From Lachnospiraceae bacterium (GTDB taxonomy: Bacteria; Bacillota; Clostridia; Lachnospirales; Lachnospiraceae): DNA of 33,300 bases. The notes under the pieces were generated by a model that saw only the letters and a program-made list of their open reading frames with translations, made no database searches and was not told where the DNA came from. The position numbers and the translations under genes are program-made. Positions 7,716 through 18,184 of this stretch are shown here, piece after piece. Every line of letters starts with the position of its first letter. Position 1 is the first letter of the stretch. The DNA lies in assembly GCA_022792535.1 (NCBI GenBank), contig JAAWBG010000023.1, positions 1-33,300 on the forward strand. The letters run 5' to 3'.

Positions 7716-8405
7716 ATGTTTATGTTTTTATCACACCCATTAGATCCCGATGGATATGCATGGCCCGGAGAACCAGTGGTATCTACCAAACAATGTACAG
7801 ACGTGTCCGAGGAAACCCCATTCTGCAGTTTTATTTCAGAGCTTCCAAATCACTGCGGTACTCATATGGATGCACCTCGTCACTTTGTAAAAGACGGATT
7901 AGACATCAATGAACTTCCCATTGAGTACTTCTGCCACACAGAAGTAGCGCTTTTAGATATTCCAAAAGGACCGGCAGAGGGAATCCACAAAGCAGATTTA
8001 GAACCATTTGCAGATACTTTGTCCAAAGTTTCTTTTGCATTGATCCGTACCGGAATGGAGCAGTATCGCGATACCAATCAGAATCTGTACCAGAATGAAG
8101 GGGCATACATTGCGCCAGATGCTGGGGATTATCTCACAGAGACCTTCCCGAATCTGAAAGGTGTGGGAATGGACTTCCTCGCAATTGGATCTGCTTCTTC
8201 TAAGTGTCCAGAAGGGGAACTTCCGCCAGACTGCCACAGACATATGTTAGGATATTACACCGGAAAATTTGTAACTGGAGTAGAAGATATGCATTTGTCA
8301 GAGATTCCAAAGGGCGCAAAGATCACAAGATTCTTCAACGCACCTCTTCGGATCAAAGGATTAGATTCCAGCCAGGTAGTATGTATTGCTGAGATTGAAG
8401 ATTAA
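7716..8405 (+). CDS. cyclase family protein (kynurenine formamidase-like metal hydrolase)
   Basis: This superfamily contains metal-dependent amidases and hydrolases such as bacterial kynurenine formamidase and isatin hydrolase. The 229-residue product carries the metal-binding signature HxGTHxDxPxH as HCGTHMDAPRH (His46, His50, Asp52, His56) and a conserved later block DFLAIGSASSK. The start is ATG 7716, 8 bases after AAGGAGG (7701-7707). An in-frame ATG at 7710 would leave only 2 bases. The gene follows a sugar-acid dehydrogenase and kinase, so its substrate may be a cyclic or amide derivative of a four-carbon acid, for example a lactone, rather than formylkynurenine. That is inference; no tryptophan-pathway gene is nearby. 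Confidence 0.82.
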   Translation: MFMFLSHPLDPDGYAWPGEPVVSTKQCTDVSEETPFCSFISELPNHCGTHMDAPRHFVKDGLDINELPIEYFCHTEVALLDIPKGPAEGIHKADLEPFADTLSKVSFALIRTGMEQYRDTNQNLYQNEGAYIAPDAGDYLTETFPNLKGVGMDFLAIGSASSKCPEGELPPDCHRHMLGYYTGKFVTGVEDMHLSEIPKGAKITRFFNAPLRIKGLDSSQVVCIAEIED

Positions 8406-8514
8406 GTTGTCGTTATTTTCTGAAAACACAAGTAATTTAGGGAAACATATTACGTTGTTATTGCATTGAGCGGGCTTGTCAGTTTGACAAAATAATCATT
8501 TAAAATGAAAAAGA

Positions 8515-8555
8515 GACTGCTGCATGAGAAGTTTTCATGCAACAGTCCTTTTTTT
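8515..8555 (+). terminator. rho-independent terminator after the sugar-acid operon
   Basis: GACTGCTGCATGA (8515-8527) pairs with TCATGCAACAGTC (8535-8547) with one mismatch and is followed by CC and seven T. It ends the dehydrogenase-kinase-cyclase transcript. About 110 bases after the cyclase stop (8406-8514) show no other clear feature. A structured repeat begins immediately at 8556, the same arrangement as at 29352-29389. Confidence 0.85.
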
Positions 8556-8867
8556 ATCTTATAGGATTAGGGTGTCAAAAACGCCTTTGGCGCTGCACTC
8601 ATACCATATATTGCTATTGCAAGCTTGCTTGCACATCAATATATGGTATAGAGTGGGTGCATCGCACCCTTTTGACACCCGAATCCTTATAGGAAAGACC
8701 TTGTCCCGCTAAAGCGTGAAAGTATATTCCTATAAGATAAAAATAATATGCGCACTCGCACAAGAGGTAAAAGATTGCTTCGCAATTGTGCTCGGCGCAG
8801 CAAACCGTCCAGGGCCCTCATGAGTGAGGGATTCAGGGAGTTGAAGCGGACCTGTCCGCTTTGTTCT
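8556..8867 (+). repeat. structured multi-hairpin repeat, copy A (interrupted by a small inverted-repeat element)
   Basis: Apart from the insertion at 8565-8685 and its duplicated flank, this noncoding sequence is roughly 85-90% identical by eye to 29389-29572. It contains a series of hairpins: CTTATAGGAA against TTCCTATAAG; GCGCACTCGCACAA (8750-8763) against TTGTGCTCGGCGC (8786-8798) with ATTGC-TTC-GCAAT nested inside; CCCTCA-TGAG-TGAGGG (8815-8830); and AAGCGGAC-CT-GTCCGCTT (8844-8861). The last stem differs from copy B by two compensatory pair changes. TTGTCC and TATATT 16 bp apart (8701-8728) resemble a promoter. It ends about 25 bases before lacZ, so the lacZ leader may contain this structure. 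I do not recognise the family. Confidence 0.8.
8565..8685. mobile_element. MITE-like inverted-repeat element (long form) inserted in the structured repeat
   Basis: This 121-bp element has terminal inverted repeats GATTAGGGTGTCAAAA (8565-8580) and TTTTGACACCCGAATC (8670-8685), matching at 15 of 16 positions. It is flanked by a perfect 7-bp direct repeat CTTATAG (8558-8564 and 8686-8692), a probable target-site duplication. An inner inverted repeat (8596-8613 against 8637-8655, built on ATACCATATATTG) makes it one long cruciform. It encodes nothing. A shorter relative lies at 23842-23895. Confidence 0.75.
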
Positions 8868-8889
8868 GGAAATAGAAATCAGGAGGTAA

Positions 8890-11910
<3,021 letters not shown>

Positions 11911-11927
11911 AGGAGGAATAGAAATCA

Positions 11928-13763
11928 ATGGATCAATTTGTAGTAAATATTATCCACCGTCCAGAAATGGTGCCGGAATACGCAGAAAAAGTAACCGGCC
12001 ATGGAAAGGCAGAGGATATTGGAAGAAAAGCATTGCTGACAGAATCCCTTGACATTTTTAAGACTCAGCAGAGGCTGGCCCATGAAAATGGTTTAAAGAC
12101 AACGATTCAGATGACATATGCAAGTCTGTTTAATGAGGAAGCAGTGGCTCTCGCCAAGGCAGATCATGAAACATACGGGGATGAGATCGCCCTTTCTCTG
12201 CTGGGGCTGCCCTGCAAGGAATTTCGTGAAAAGTACAACACGAAAGATTTCTGTATCTGGATGTTTTCTATGGAAGACAAAAAATCTATCGTAGACGATG
12301 TGTTTGAAAAGTTTTACCAGAGTTTTGGATTTTATCCAGAGTCCACCGGATCTTATTACATGGATGCGGATTTGACCAACTATATCAAAGAAAAATACCC
12401 TTCTGTAAAATGTGCGGTGGCGACCTGCTGGGAGGAAGGACCAAAGGCATACCATACCTGCAATAATTCCTGGTATACGCTGTTTGACGGAGGCCCCTGG
12501 GCACCCTGGATTCCTTCGAAACAAAACACCCATGCTCCAGCGGCAAATGAGGCGGAAGACAGTGGAATTGTTGCGATTCCCCACCTTTCCAGAGATCTGC
12601 TGGCATGTTATGATGGAAATGGCTCCAATTTTGGTACTCATCCTCAGAACGTACTCCGGGGCATGATCTATGACAGTCAGACTTGGGAATACCCCTATTT
12701 GTATAATCTGATTGACCAATACCGTTCTTTGGAGAAATACAACAATGGTTACGCCTATAATATGATGTTTGTGGGACCAGGCTGGATGAATAAAATGGGA
12801 CGCTGGGAGGCTCCCTATGAACTGCTGGAAAAATCCTACTCGGATGGCTGCGCTTACTATGGAAAACTGAAAAAAGAAGGCAAGCTCATTGATATGACTA
12901 TGGCGGAATTTGCAGATTATTACCGTGAGAAGAAAAGCTACACGGAACCGGAATGCGCTCTGTGGCGTGATATCTTATATGGTTCTGATAAACAAGTTTT
13001 CTGGTACTGCGATCCCTATATGAGAGTATGCGTCAATATGGATCAGGGAGGAGCCATTGTAGACCTGCGTCCCTATGCGGCAAAATTGGAATGGCCGGTG
13101 GGAATCGGAACTAAGCATGTACAAGATGCCTCTTATCCATTTTTGATTCAGGAAAAATACCGCGCGGGTTATTTTACCCATTATGCCGGAGAAGGTACTG
13201 TTCGAAGCGCAAAACTTTCCTACAATGGAGAAGAAGTGGATCTGTGCCTCTGCCGGACCAAAGCGCATTTTTCCCAGGAAGGAAAGAACAGGATCTTGAC
13301 TTTGGATCCAGTGGAAATCGAGTTTTATGATTTGACGGTAAAACTTCAGACAAAGATTTATTTTGAAGAGGGAAATTCCAGCGTTAAGATAGAACGCAGG
13401 ATTTTAGAGATGAGCAATCCAGAGGCAGAAGTAGAGCTGAACGAGTATATGGTGGCATGTTACGGAACCACGGAATATCCAGAGGACATGACAGGAATTA
13501 CCCTAAAATGCCAGGGAAAAGAGGAAAAGACGATTTCCTATGAATACAAGTGCAGGGAGGCGCAGCTTCTGGGGGCGGATGCAGTCAGCGCAGTGATTCC
13601 GGCTATTGAGACGAAAGTGTCTCTGACGCCCTCAGACAAAGACGCTCTGGGCTATGTGAGAGAAGGTTATGCATTTTCTCCTATGTTTACGCTGGGTTAT
13701 ACGAAAACAATATCAGAGAAGGAGGTATTTGCAACATGGCTCAATCTGGAAAAGGCAGATTAA
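11928..13763 (+). CDS. unrecognised 611-residue protein of the galactan locus (possible carbohydrate-active enzyme)
   Basis: I do not recognise a named family. There is no signal peptide or membrane segment. The N-terminal part (to about residue 340) alternates predicted strands and helices and holds many aromatic residues and short Trp-rich segments such as GGPWAPWIPSKQN, GPGWMNKMGRW and CAVATCWEEGPK. This would suit a barrel enzyme of the deacetylase or GH57/GH38 kind, but that is speculation. The C-terminal part (about 360-611) looks beta-rich, as in galactose-mutarotase-like sandwiches. The ATG has AAGGAGG upstream and starts 17 bases after lacZ. The position between lacZ and a GH53 galactanase argues for action on galactose-containing glycans. 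Confidence 0.75.
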   Translation: MDQFVVNIIHRPEMVPEYAEKVTGHGKAEDIGRKALLTESLDIFKTQQRLAHENGLKTTIQMTYASLFNEEAVALAKADHETYGDEIALSLLGLPCKEFREKYNTKDFCIWMFSMEDKKSIVDDVFEKFYQSFGFYPESTGSYYMDADLTNYIKEKYPSVKCAVATCWEEGPKAYHTCNNSWYTLFDGGPWAPWIPSKQNTHAPAANEAEDSGIVAIPHLSRDLLACYDGNGSNFGTHPQNVLRGMIYDSQTWEYPYLYNLIDQYRSLEKYNNGYAYNMMFVGPGWMNKMGRWEAPYELLEKSYSDGCAYYGKLKKEGKLIDMTMAEFADYYREKKSYTEPECALWRDILYGSDKQVFWYCDPYMRVCVNMDQGGAIVDLRPYAAKLEWPVGIGTKHVQDASYPFLIQEKYRAGYFTHYAGEGTVRSAKLSYNGEEVDLCLCRTKAHFSQEGKNRILTLDPVEIEFYDLTVKLQTKIYFEEGNSSVKIERRILEMSNPEAEVELNEYMVACYGTTEYPEDMTGITLKCQGKEEKTISYEYKCREAQLLGADAVSAVIPAIETKVSLTPSDKDALGYVREGYAFSPMFTLGYTKTISEKEVFATWLNLEKAD

Positions 13764-13954
13764 ATTACAGATGTCCTTCCTGCTTTATGCGGGATCTGGA
13801 CATTGATATGTTCTATGATAAAGAAAAAGAGGAATATTACTGTATCCGCTGCCAGTATACTGGAAGTGAAAAAGATGTGCTGGAAAAAAATGAGATGGTG
13901 CGGTTCCGCTACCGGGCCATGGCAGAACGGATCACAAAATTTGATTTTGACTGA
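13736..13954 (+). CDS. small zinc-ribbon protein
   Basis: The 72-residue protein has two CxxC pairs, CPSC (Cys13, Cys16) and CIRC (Cys36, Cys39), spaced like a zinc ribbon, with an acidic and aromatic stretch between them. Its C-terminal half is a basic helix. The function is unknown; such ribbons often bind nucleic acid or protein. The ATG lies inside the end of the preceding gene (28-base overlap, different frame) and has a strong AAGGAGG at 13719-13725, so translation is probably coupled. It stops 17 bases before the GH53 start. It could be a general small protein rather than one devoted to galactan. Confidence 0.75.
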   Translation: MAQSGKGRLNYRCPSCFMRDLDIDMFYDKEKEEYYCIRCQYTGSEKDVLEKNEMVRFRYRAMAERITKFDFD

Positions 13955-13971
13955 CGCAGAGGAAAGAGATT

Positions 13972-15096
13972 ATGGGGAAGATTGGAGAGAAAAAATTTAT
14001 AAAGGGAATGGATGTCTCCTCATTTCTGGAGTTGGAACATCTGGGAGCAAAATTCTACGATAAAGATGGAGACGAGCGGAATCTGCTGTCCATATTACTG
14101 GAATACGGAACGAATGCGGTCCGCCTTCGTCTCTGGAACAATCCTTACTCTCCAGAGGGAGAACCATATGGGGCCGGCACCAATGATATGGCGGCTGCTT
14201 TAGAGCTGGCAAGACAGGTGCGGGAGAGAGGCATGGACATTCTGCTGAATCTTCACTACAGTGATTTCTGGGCGGATCCAGGGAAACAGATCAAACCCAA
14301 GCTCTGGGCGGATTTTACAGGAAGACGCCTGGAATCTGCAGTGTATGATTATACCAAGGCAGTTCTTCAGGAATTTCAGAGAGAGGGTCTCCTTCCCGAT
14401 ATGATCCAGGTGGGAAATGAGTTGTCCAATGGACTGCTGTGGCCGGATGGACAGCGTCCGAATTTTGAAAATATTGCCTTATTTGTCAGCGCCGGAATTC
14501 ATGCAGTACGAGAGATAGACAGGGATATTCCAGTGATGGTTCATTTGGACAATGGTGGAAATAACCGGTTGTACCGGGAGTGGTTTGACAATTATTTTGA
14601 AAACGACGGAGCAGATTTCGATCTCATCGGTCTGTCTTACTATCCATTCTGGCATGGTTCCCTGGCAGATCTGGAGTATAATATGAATGATATTGCCGGA
14701 CGTTACGGAAAGGAACTGGTAGTGGCGGAAGTTTCTATGGGATATACCATGGAAGACTATGCCTCCTATGAAAAATTAGAGCCTTTCCAGCGGAAGGGAA
14801 TGGCCACCCGGCCAGAGCTGGTAAAGAAAATTGAGTATCCTATGACGAAACAGGGGCAGGCCGATTTTATGGCAGACTTTATGAAACGGATACGGAATGT
14901 GAAAAATGGCCTTGGAAAAGGATTCTTTTATTGGGAACCAGGGTGGATTCCAGTGCCAGGAAGCGGCTGGGCAACAGAGGCCTCCCTGAAATATATGAAA
15001 GATCCGGGACCCTGCGGCAATGAATGGGCCAATCAAGCATTGTTTGACTATGAGGGGCGTCCATTACCGGCTCTGGATGTGATTCAAAGATTTTAG
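13972..15096 (+). CDS. arabinogalactan endo-beta-1,4-galactanase (GH53), apparently cytoplasmic
   Basis: GH53 enzymes cleave beta-1,4-galactan, the type I galactan side chains of pectin, by retaining hydrolysis. The 374-residue product matches the family throughout: KGMDVSSFLELE near the N-terminus, NAVRLRLWNNPY, LLNLHYSDFWADPGKQ, the acid/base Glu150 in QVGNELSNGLLWP and the nucleophile Glu253 in VVAEVSMGY. Most bacterial GH53 enzymes are secreted, but here residue 1 leads almost straight into the barrel with no signal peptide. The protein probably trims imported galacto-oligosaccharides alongside LacZ. The ATG 13972 has GAGGAAAGAG upstream. A strong terminator follows at 15141-15174. No transporter for the oligosaccharides is visible nearby. 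Confidence 0.93.
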   Translation: MGKIGEKKFIKGMDVSSFLELEHLGAKFYDKDGDERNLLSILLEYGTNAVRLRLWNNPYSPEGEPYGAGTNDMAAALELARQVRERGMDILLNLHYSDFWADPGKQIKPKLWADFTGRRLESAVYDYTKAVLQEFQREGLLPDMIQVGNELSNGLLWPDGQRPNFENIALFVSAGIHAVREIDRDIPVMVHLDNGGNNRLYREWFDNYFENDGADFDLIGLSYYPFWHGSLADLEYNMNDIAGRYGKELVVAEVSMGYTMEDYASYEKLEPFQRKGMATRPELVKKIEYPMTKQGQADFMADFMKRIRNVKNGLGKGFFYWEPGWIPVPGSGWATEASLKYMKDPGPCGNEWANQALFDYEGRPLPALDVIQRF

Positions 15097-15140
15097 GACG
15101 GTTACCGCCATAGGAAGAAACAATCACTTTAGTTTAGAAA

Positions 15141-15174
15141 AGCGTCTGTATTTTGCGGCAGACGCTTTTTTTTT
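15141..15174 (+). terminator. rho-independent terminator of the galactan operon
   Basis: AGCGTCTG (15141-15148) pairs perfectly with CAGACGCT (15159-15166) over a 10-base loop and runs into a long T-tract. It closes the lacZ-to-GH53 operon. The upstream AAA also pairs with the T-run, so it could work in both directions. Confidence 0.92.
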
Positions 15175-15247
15175 GAGTTTATTAATGGTAGAATGAAAGA
15201 CAGTTGTGGTAAAGTACATGGATGGTGGGAGAATTAGGAGGAGAAAA

Positions 15248-16945
15248 ATGAAAAAAGATGAGAAATTTAGAGATATTCCTTATCAAAGAATGGATTCTGA
15301 GGAAATCCAGAGAAAAATAGATGACTTTGCAGAACAGATCGCTCAGGCAGAGGATTATGAGACAGTTAAGAGAGTGCTGATGGAACACCAGGAACTTCAG
15401 AAAGAAGTAGGGGAAAATCAGACTTTGGCTATGATTCGTATGTATCAGGACTCTACTGACAAATATTACGAAGAGGAATTTGTGGAACAGAGCCGCCAGG
15501 AGGCCCTGCGGGATAGTAAGAAATTAAATCAGGCTTTGATTTCTTCGAAGTTTGCAGAAAATATCAACCAAGAATTTGGACCGGAATTTCTTCGGGGATT
15601 GGATCGGGATAACAAGTTGTTTGCAGAAGGAAAAGAGCTGCAGGCCAGGGAACAGGAACTGACCGCCCGGTATCAGCAGTTAAAGGCAGGGCTTAGATTT
15701 GAGTTTCAGGGAAAGAGTTTGAGCGAAGGGGAGCTTCGGCCTTATCGGGAGAATACAGACCGAAATGTCCGCAGAGCATGTATTCAGGCAATGTATCAGG
15801 GTTATCTTGCCAAGAGAGAAGAATTTGCAGAGATTTTAGATGAATTGATCAAGCTGCGCCGGGAGATTGCCAAAGCCAATGGATTTGACAGTTATCTGGA
15901 CTATATGAATCTGGAAAAGGGAAGAAGAGAATATGGAGAGCGGGAGCTGGCAGCTTTCCGCAGGCAGATCAAAGAAGAAGCTCTGCCTTTGAGAAAGGTT
16001 CTGGTTCAGCGGCAGAAAGAAAGGCTGGGATTAGAAAATCTGACAATATATGATAATACATTGGTCTTTCCAGACGGTAATCCAAAGCCGGCAGGAGATT
16101 TGAAAAAACTGTATGAGGCGGCCAGAACCATGTATCATGGGCTGGGAGAAGAGATCGGAAGATTTTATGACGACATGTTAGACCATGAGCTTTTAGATGC
16201 TGAATTTTCCAGAAATAAGATTACAGGGCTGGGATTCTGCACCTCCTTAAATCGTACGGGCGTTCCTTTTGTGTTTGCCAATTCCAACGGCACCATGGCG
16301 GATGTGTCTGTGCTGACTCATGAAGTGGGCCATGCATATCAGGCTTATTGTTCCATGAAAAAGCAGCCTTTGACAGAATATTATTGGATGGCCAATGATC
16401 TGGTGGAGATTCCCTCTAAGACCATGGAATTGTTTGCTTATCCCTATGCAGAAGAATTTTTTGGGGCAGATGCAGAAAAATTTCTCTTTATGCATCGTCA
16501 TGATATCATAGAAGACATGCTGTTTTATACCATGACAGATGAATATGAAGGGTGGCTGTATGAACATCCGGAGGCTTCTTTGGAAGAACGGTGTGAAACA
16601 TACAACAAAAAGTTTCAGGAATTTCATCCAGATGTGGATATCAGCGAATTTGCAGAGGAGATCCGTCAGGGAGCTATGATGTTTAGCAATATGGGGATAT
16701 TTATGTTTCCCAAATATCTGATCAGCTATGTGCTGTCTGAAATGTGCGCGTTGGAATTCCAGGAGCGGATGGAACAAGATCCAGGGCAGGCATGGGAAGA
16801 TTACCAGAAATTCTGTGAGACAGGAGCCTCCCTGGGATATGGCCAGTTAATGAAACAGTCGCACCTGCATCCGGCTTACGAAGAAGGAGCGGCAGCCCGC
16901 GCATTAAAAGGAATCAAAGAATGGCTGCTGGAAGAAGTCCGATAA
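15248..16945 (+). CDS. M3 family oligoendopeptidase (PepF-like)
   Basis: M3 peptidases are cytoplasmic zinc metallopeptidases that degrade oligopeptides. The 565-residue product has the HEXXH zinc motif as HEVGH (His358, Glu359, His362) in SVLTHEVGHAYQAY. Glu387 is a likely third ligand, 29 residues after the first His as in thimet-type enzymes. The remainder is the expected helical shell, and there is no signal peptide. The start ATG 15248 follows AGGAGG by about 6 bases; an upstream in-frame GTG at 15206 is not supported. A possible extended -10 promoter (TGG-TAGAAT, 15186-15194) lies just after the previous terminator. The next gene begins 46 bases downstream with no terminator between. 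Confidence 0.92.
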   Translation: MKKDEKFRDIPYQRMDSEEIQRKIDDFAEQIAQAEDYETVKRVLMEHQELQKEVGENQTLAMIRMYQDSTDKYYEEEFVEQSRQEALRDSKKLNQALISSKFAENINQEFGPEFLRGLDRDNKLFAEGKELQAREQELTARYQQLKAGLRFEFQGKSLSEGELRPYRENTDRNVRRACIQAMYQGYLAKREEFAEILDELIKLRREIAKANGFDSYLDYMNLEKGRREYGERELAAFRRQIKEEALPLRKVLVQRQKERLGLENLTIYDNTLVFPDGNPKPAGDLKKLYEAARTMYHGLGEEIGRFYDDMLDHELLDAEFSRNKITGLGFCTSLNRTGVPFVFANSNGTMADVSVLTHEVGHAYQAYCSMKKQPLTEYYWMANDLVEIPSKTMELFAYPYAEEFFGADAEKFLFMHRHDIIEDMLFYTMTDEYEGWLYEHPEASLEERCETYNKKFQEFHPDVDISEFAEEIRQGAMMFSNMGIFMFPKYLISYVLSEMCALEFQERMEQDPGQAWEDYQKFCETGASLGYGQLMKQSHLHPAYEEGAAARALKGIKEWLLEEVR

Positions 16946-16991
16946 AAGGGAAGAAGGGTGTCTGGAAAAGGAAAAGCAAGGAGGAAGGCTT

Positions 16992-18182
16992 ATGATAGCA
17001 AAGAAGATGCAGCAGGAAATCGCCAACAGTTCTGCCATTCGCGCTATGTTTCTGGAAGGAAAGGAACTGGCAGAAAAAGTCGGTTCCGAACATGTATATG
17101 ATTTTAGTCTGGGGAATCCCATGACGCCGGTGCCGGAAAAGTATAATCAGGCTATTATAGAGGCAGTGCAGCAGGAAAATGCCCTGGAACTTCATGGCTA
17201 TATGGACAATGCCGGATATCCAAAAACCCGGCGGGCGGTGGCAGAAAACTTGAATCAGCGGTTTGACACAAAGTTTGACGAAAGCAATATTGTGATGACA
17301 GTGGGAGCTGCCGGAGCTTTGAACGTGGTATTTAAGACTATTTTAGATCCAGGAGATGAGGTGCTGGCCCTGGCTCCTTATTTTGGAGAGTATCGGGGAT
17401 ACGTGTCCAATCATCAGGGGACCCTTCGGGAAGTTCGGCCGGATACTTCTACCTTTCAGCCGGATCTGACAGATCTGGAAGCAAAGATTACAGAGAAAAC
17501 GAAGGCTTTGATTATCAACAATCCGGTAAATCCCACTGGCGTGATCTATTCCAGGGAAACCATTCAGAAAATAGCGGATATTTTAGAGCAGAAGCAAGAG
17601 GAATACCATCACGAGATTTACCTGGTGTCTGACGAGCCTTATCGGGAATTGGTGTATGATGGAATGGAAGTGCCCTTTTTGACAAATTATTATGACAATA
17701 CCTTTGTGACCTATTCTTTCAGCAAATCCTTGTCCATTCCAGGGGAACGAATCGGGTATATTGCAGTCTGTCCCCAGATGGCGGACTGTGCCAGGACTGT
17801 CAGCGGGCTGTCAGTGGCAAATCGAATTTTGGGGTTTGTCAACGCTCCTTCTCTGATGCAGAAAGCATTGGTCTCATCTCTGAATGAACGGACTGACGTG
17901 GCCTATTATGACAGAAATCGGAAATTGATTTATGAAAAGCTGACGGAGCTGGGATTTACCTGCGTGAAACCACAGGGAGCCTTTTACCTCTTTCTTAAAT
18001 CCCCGGAACCGGAAGAAAGGAAATTTGTGGAAAAGGCCAAAAAATATCATATTCTGCTGGTAGGAGGCAGTTCTTTTTCCTGTCCCGGCTATGTAAGGCT
18101 GGCCTATTGTGTCTCCTATGAGATGATTTTGCGTTCCCTGCCGGCTTTTGAGAAACTGGCAGAAGAATATCGGGAGGAATAG
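16992..18182 (+). CDS. class I/II pyridoxal-phosphate aminotransferase (aspartate aminotransferase-like)
   Basis: Fold type I aminotransferases move amino groups between amino acids and 2-oxo acids. The 396-residue product shows the family marks: GNPMTPVP near the N-terminus, TVGAAGALNVV for cofactor phosphate binding, INNPVNPTG (residues 175-183), SDEPYREL and the PLP-binding Lys245 in YSFSKSLSIPGERIGY. The start ATG has AAGGAGG about 7 bases upstream. It is followed after 2 bases by hisC, so the two are co-translated. The amino-acid substrate cannot be told from sequence; aspartate- or aromatic-type specificity are both possible. Confidence 0.9.
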   Translation: MIAKKMQQEIANSSAIRAMFLEGKELAEKVGSEHVYDFSLGNPMTPVPEKYNQAIIEAVQQENALELHGYMDNAGYPKTRRAVAENLNQRFDTKFDESNIVMTVGAAGALNVVFKTILDPGDEVLALAPYFGEYRGYVSNHQGTLREVRPDTSTFQPDLTDLEAKITEKTKALIINNPVNPTGVIYSRETIQKIADILEQKQEEYHHEIYLVSDEPYRELVYDGMEVPFLTNYYDNTFVTYSFSKSLSIPGERIGYIAVCPQMADCARTVSGLSVANRILGFVNAPSLMQKALVSSLNERTDVAYYDRNRKLIYEKLTELGFTCVKPQGAFYLFLKSPEPEERKFVEKAKKYHILLVGGSSFSCPGYVRLAYCVSYEMILRSLPAFEKLAEEYREE

Positions 18183-18184
18183 AG

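Noticed and set aside
8524-8712. 62-codon frame across the terminator and MITE-like element
   Set aside because: It overlaps a terminator and inverted repeats, with no ribosome site and no conserved protein pattern.
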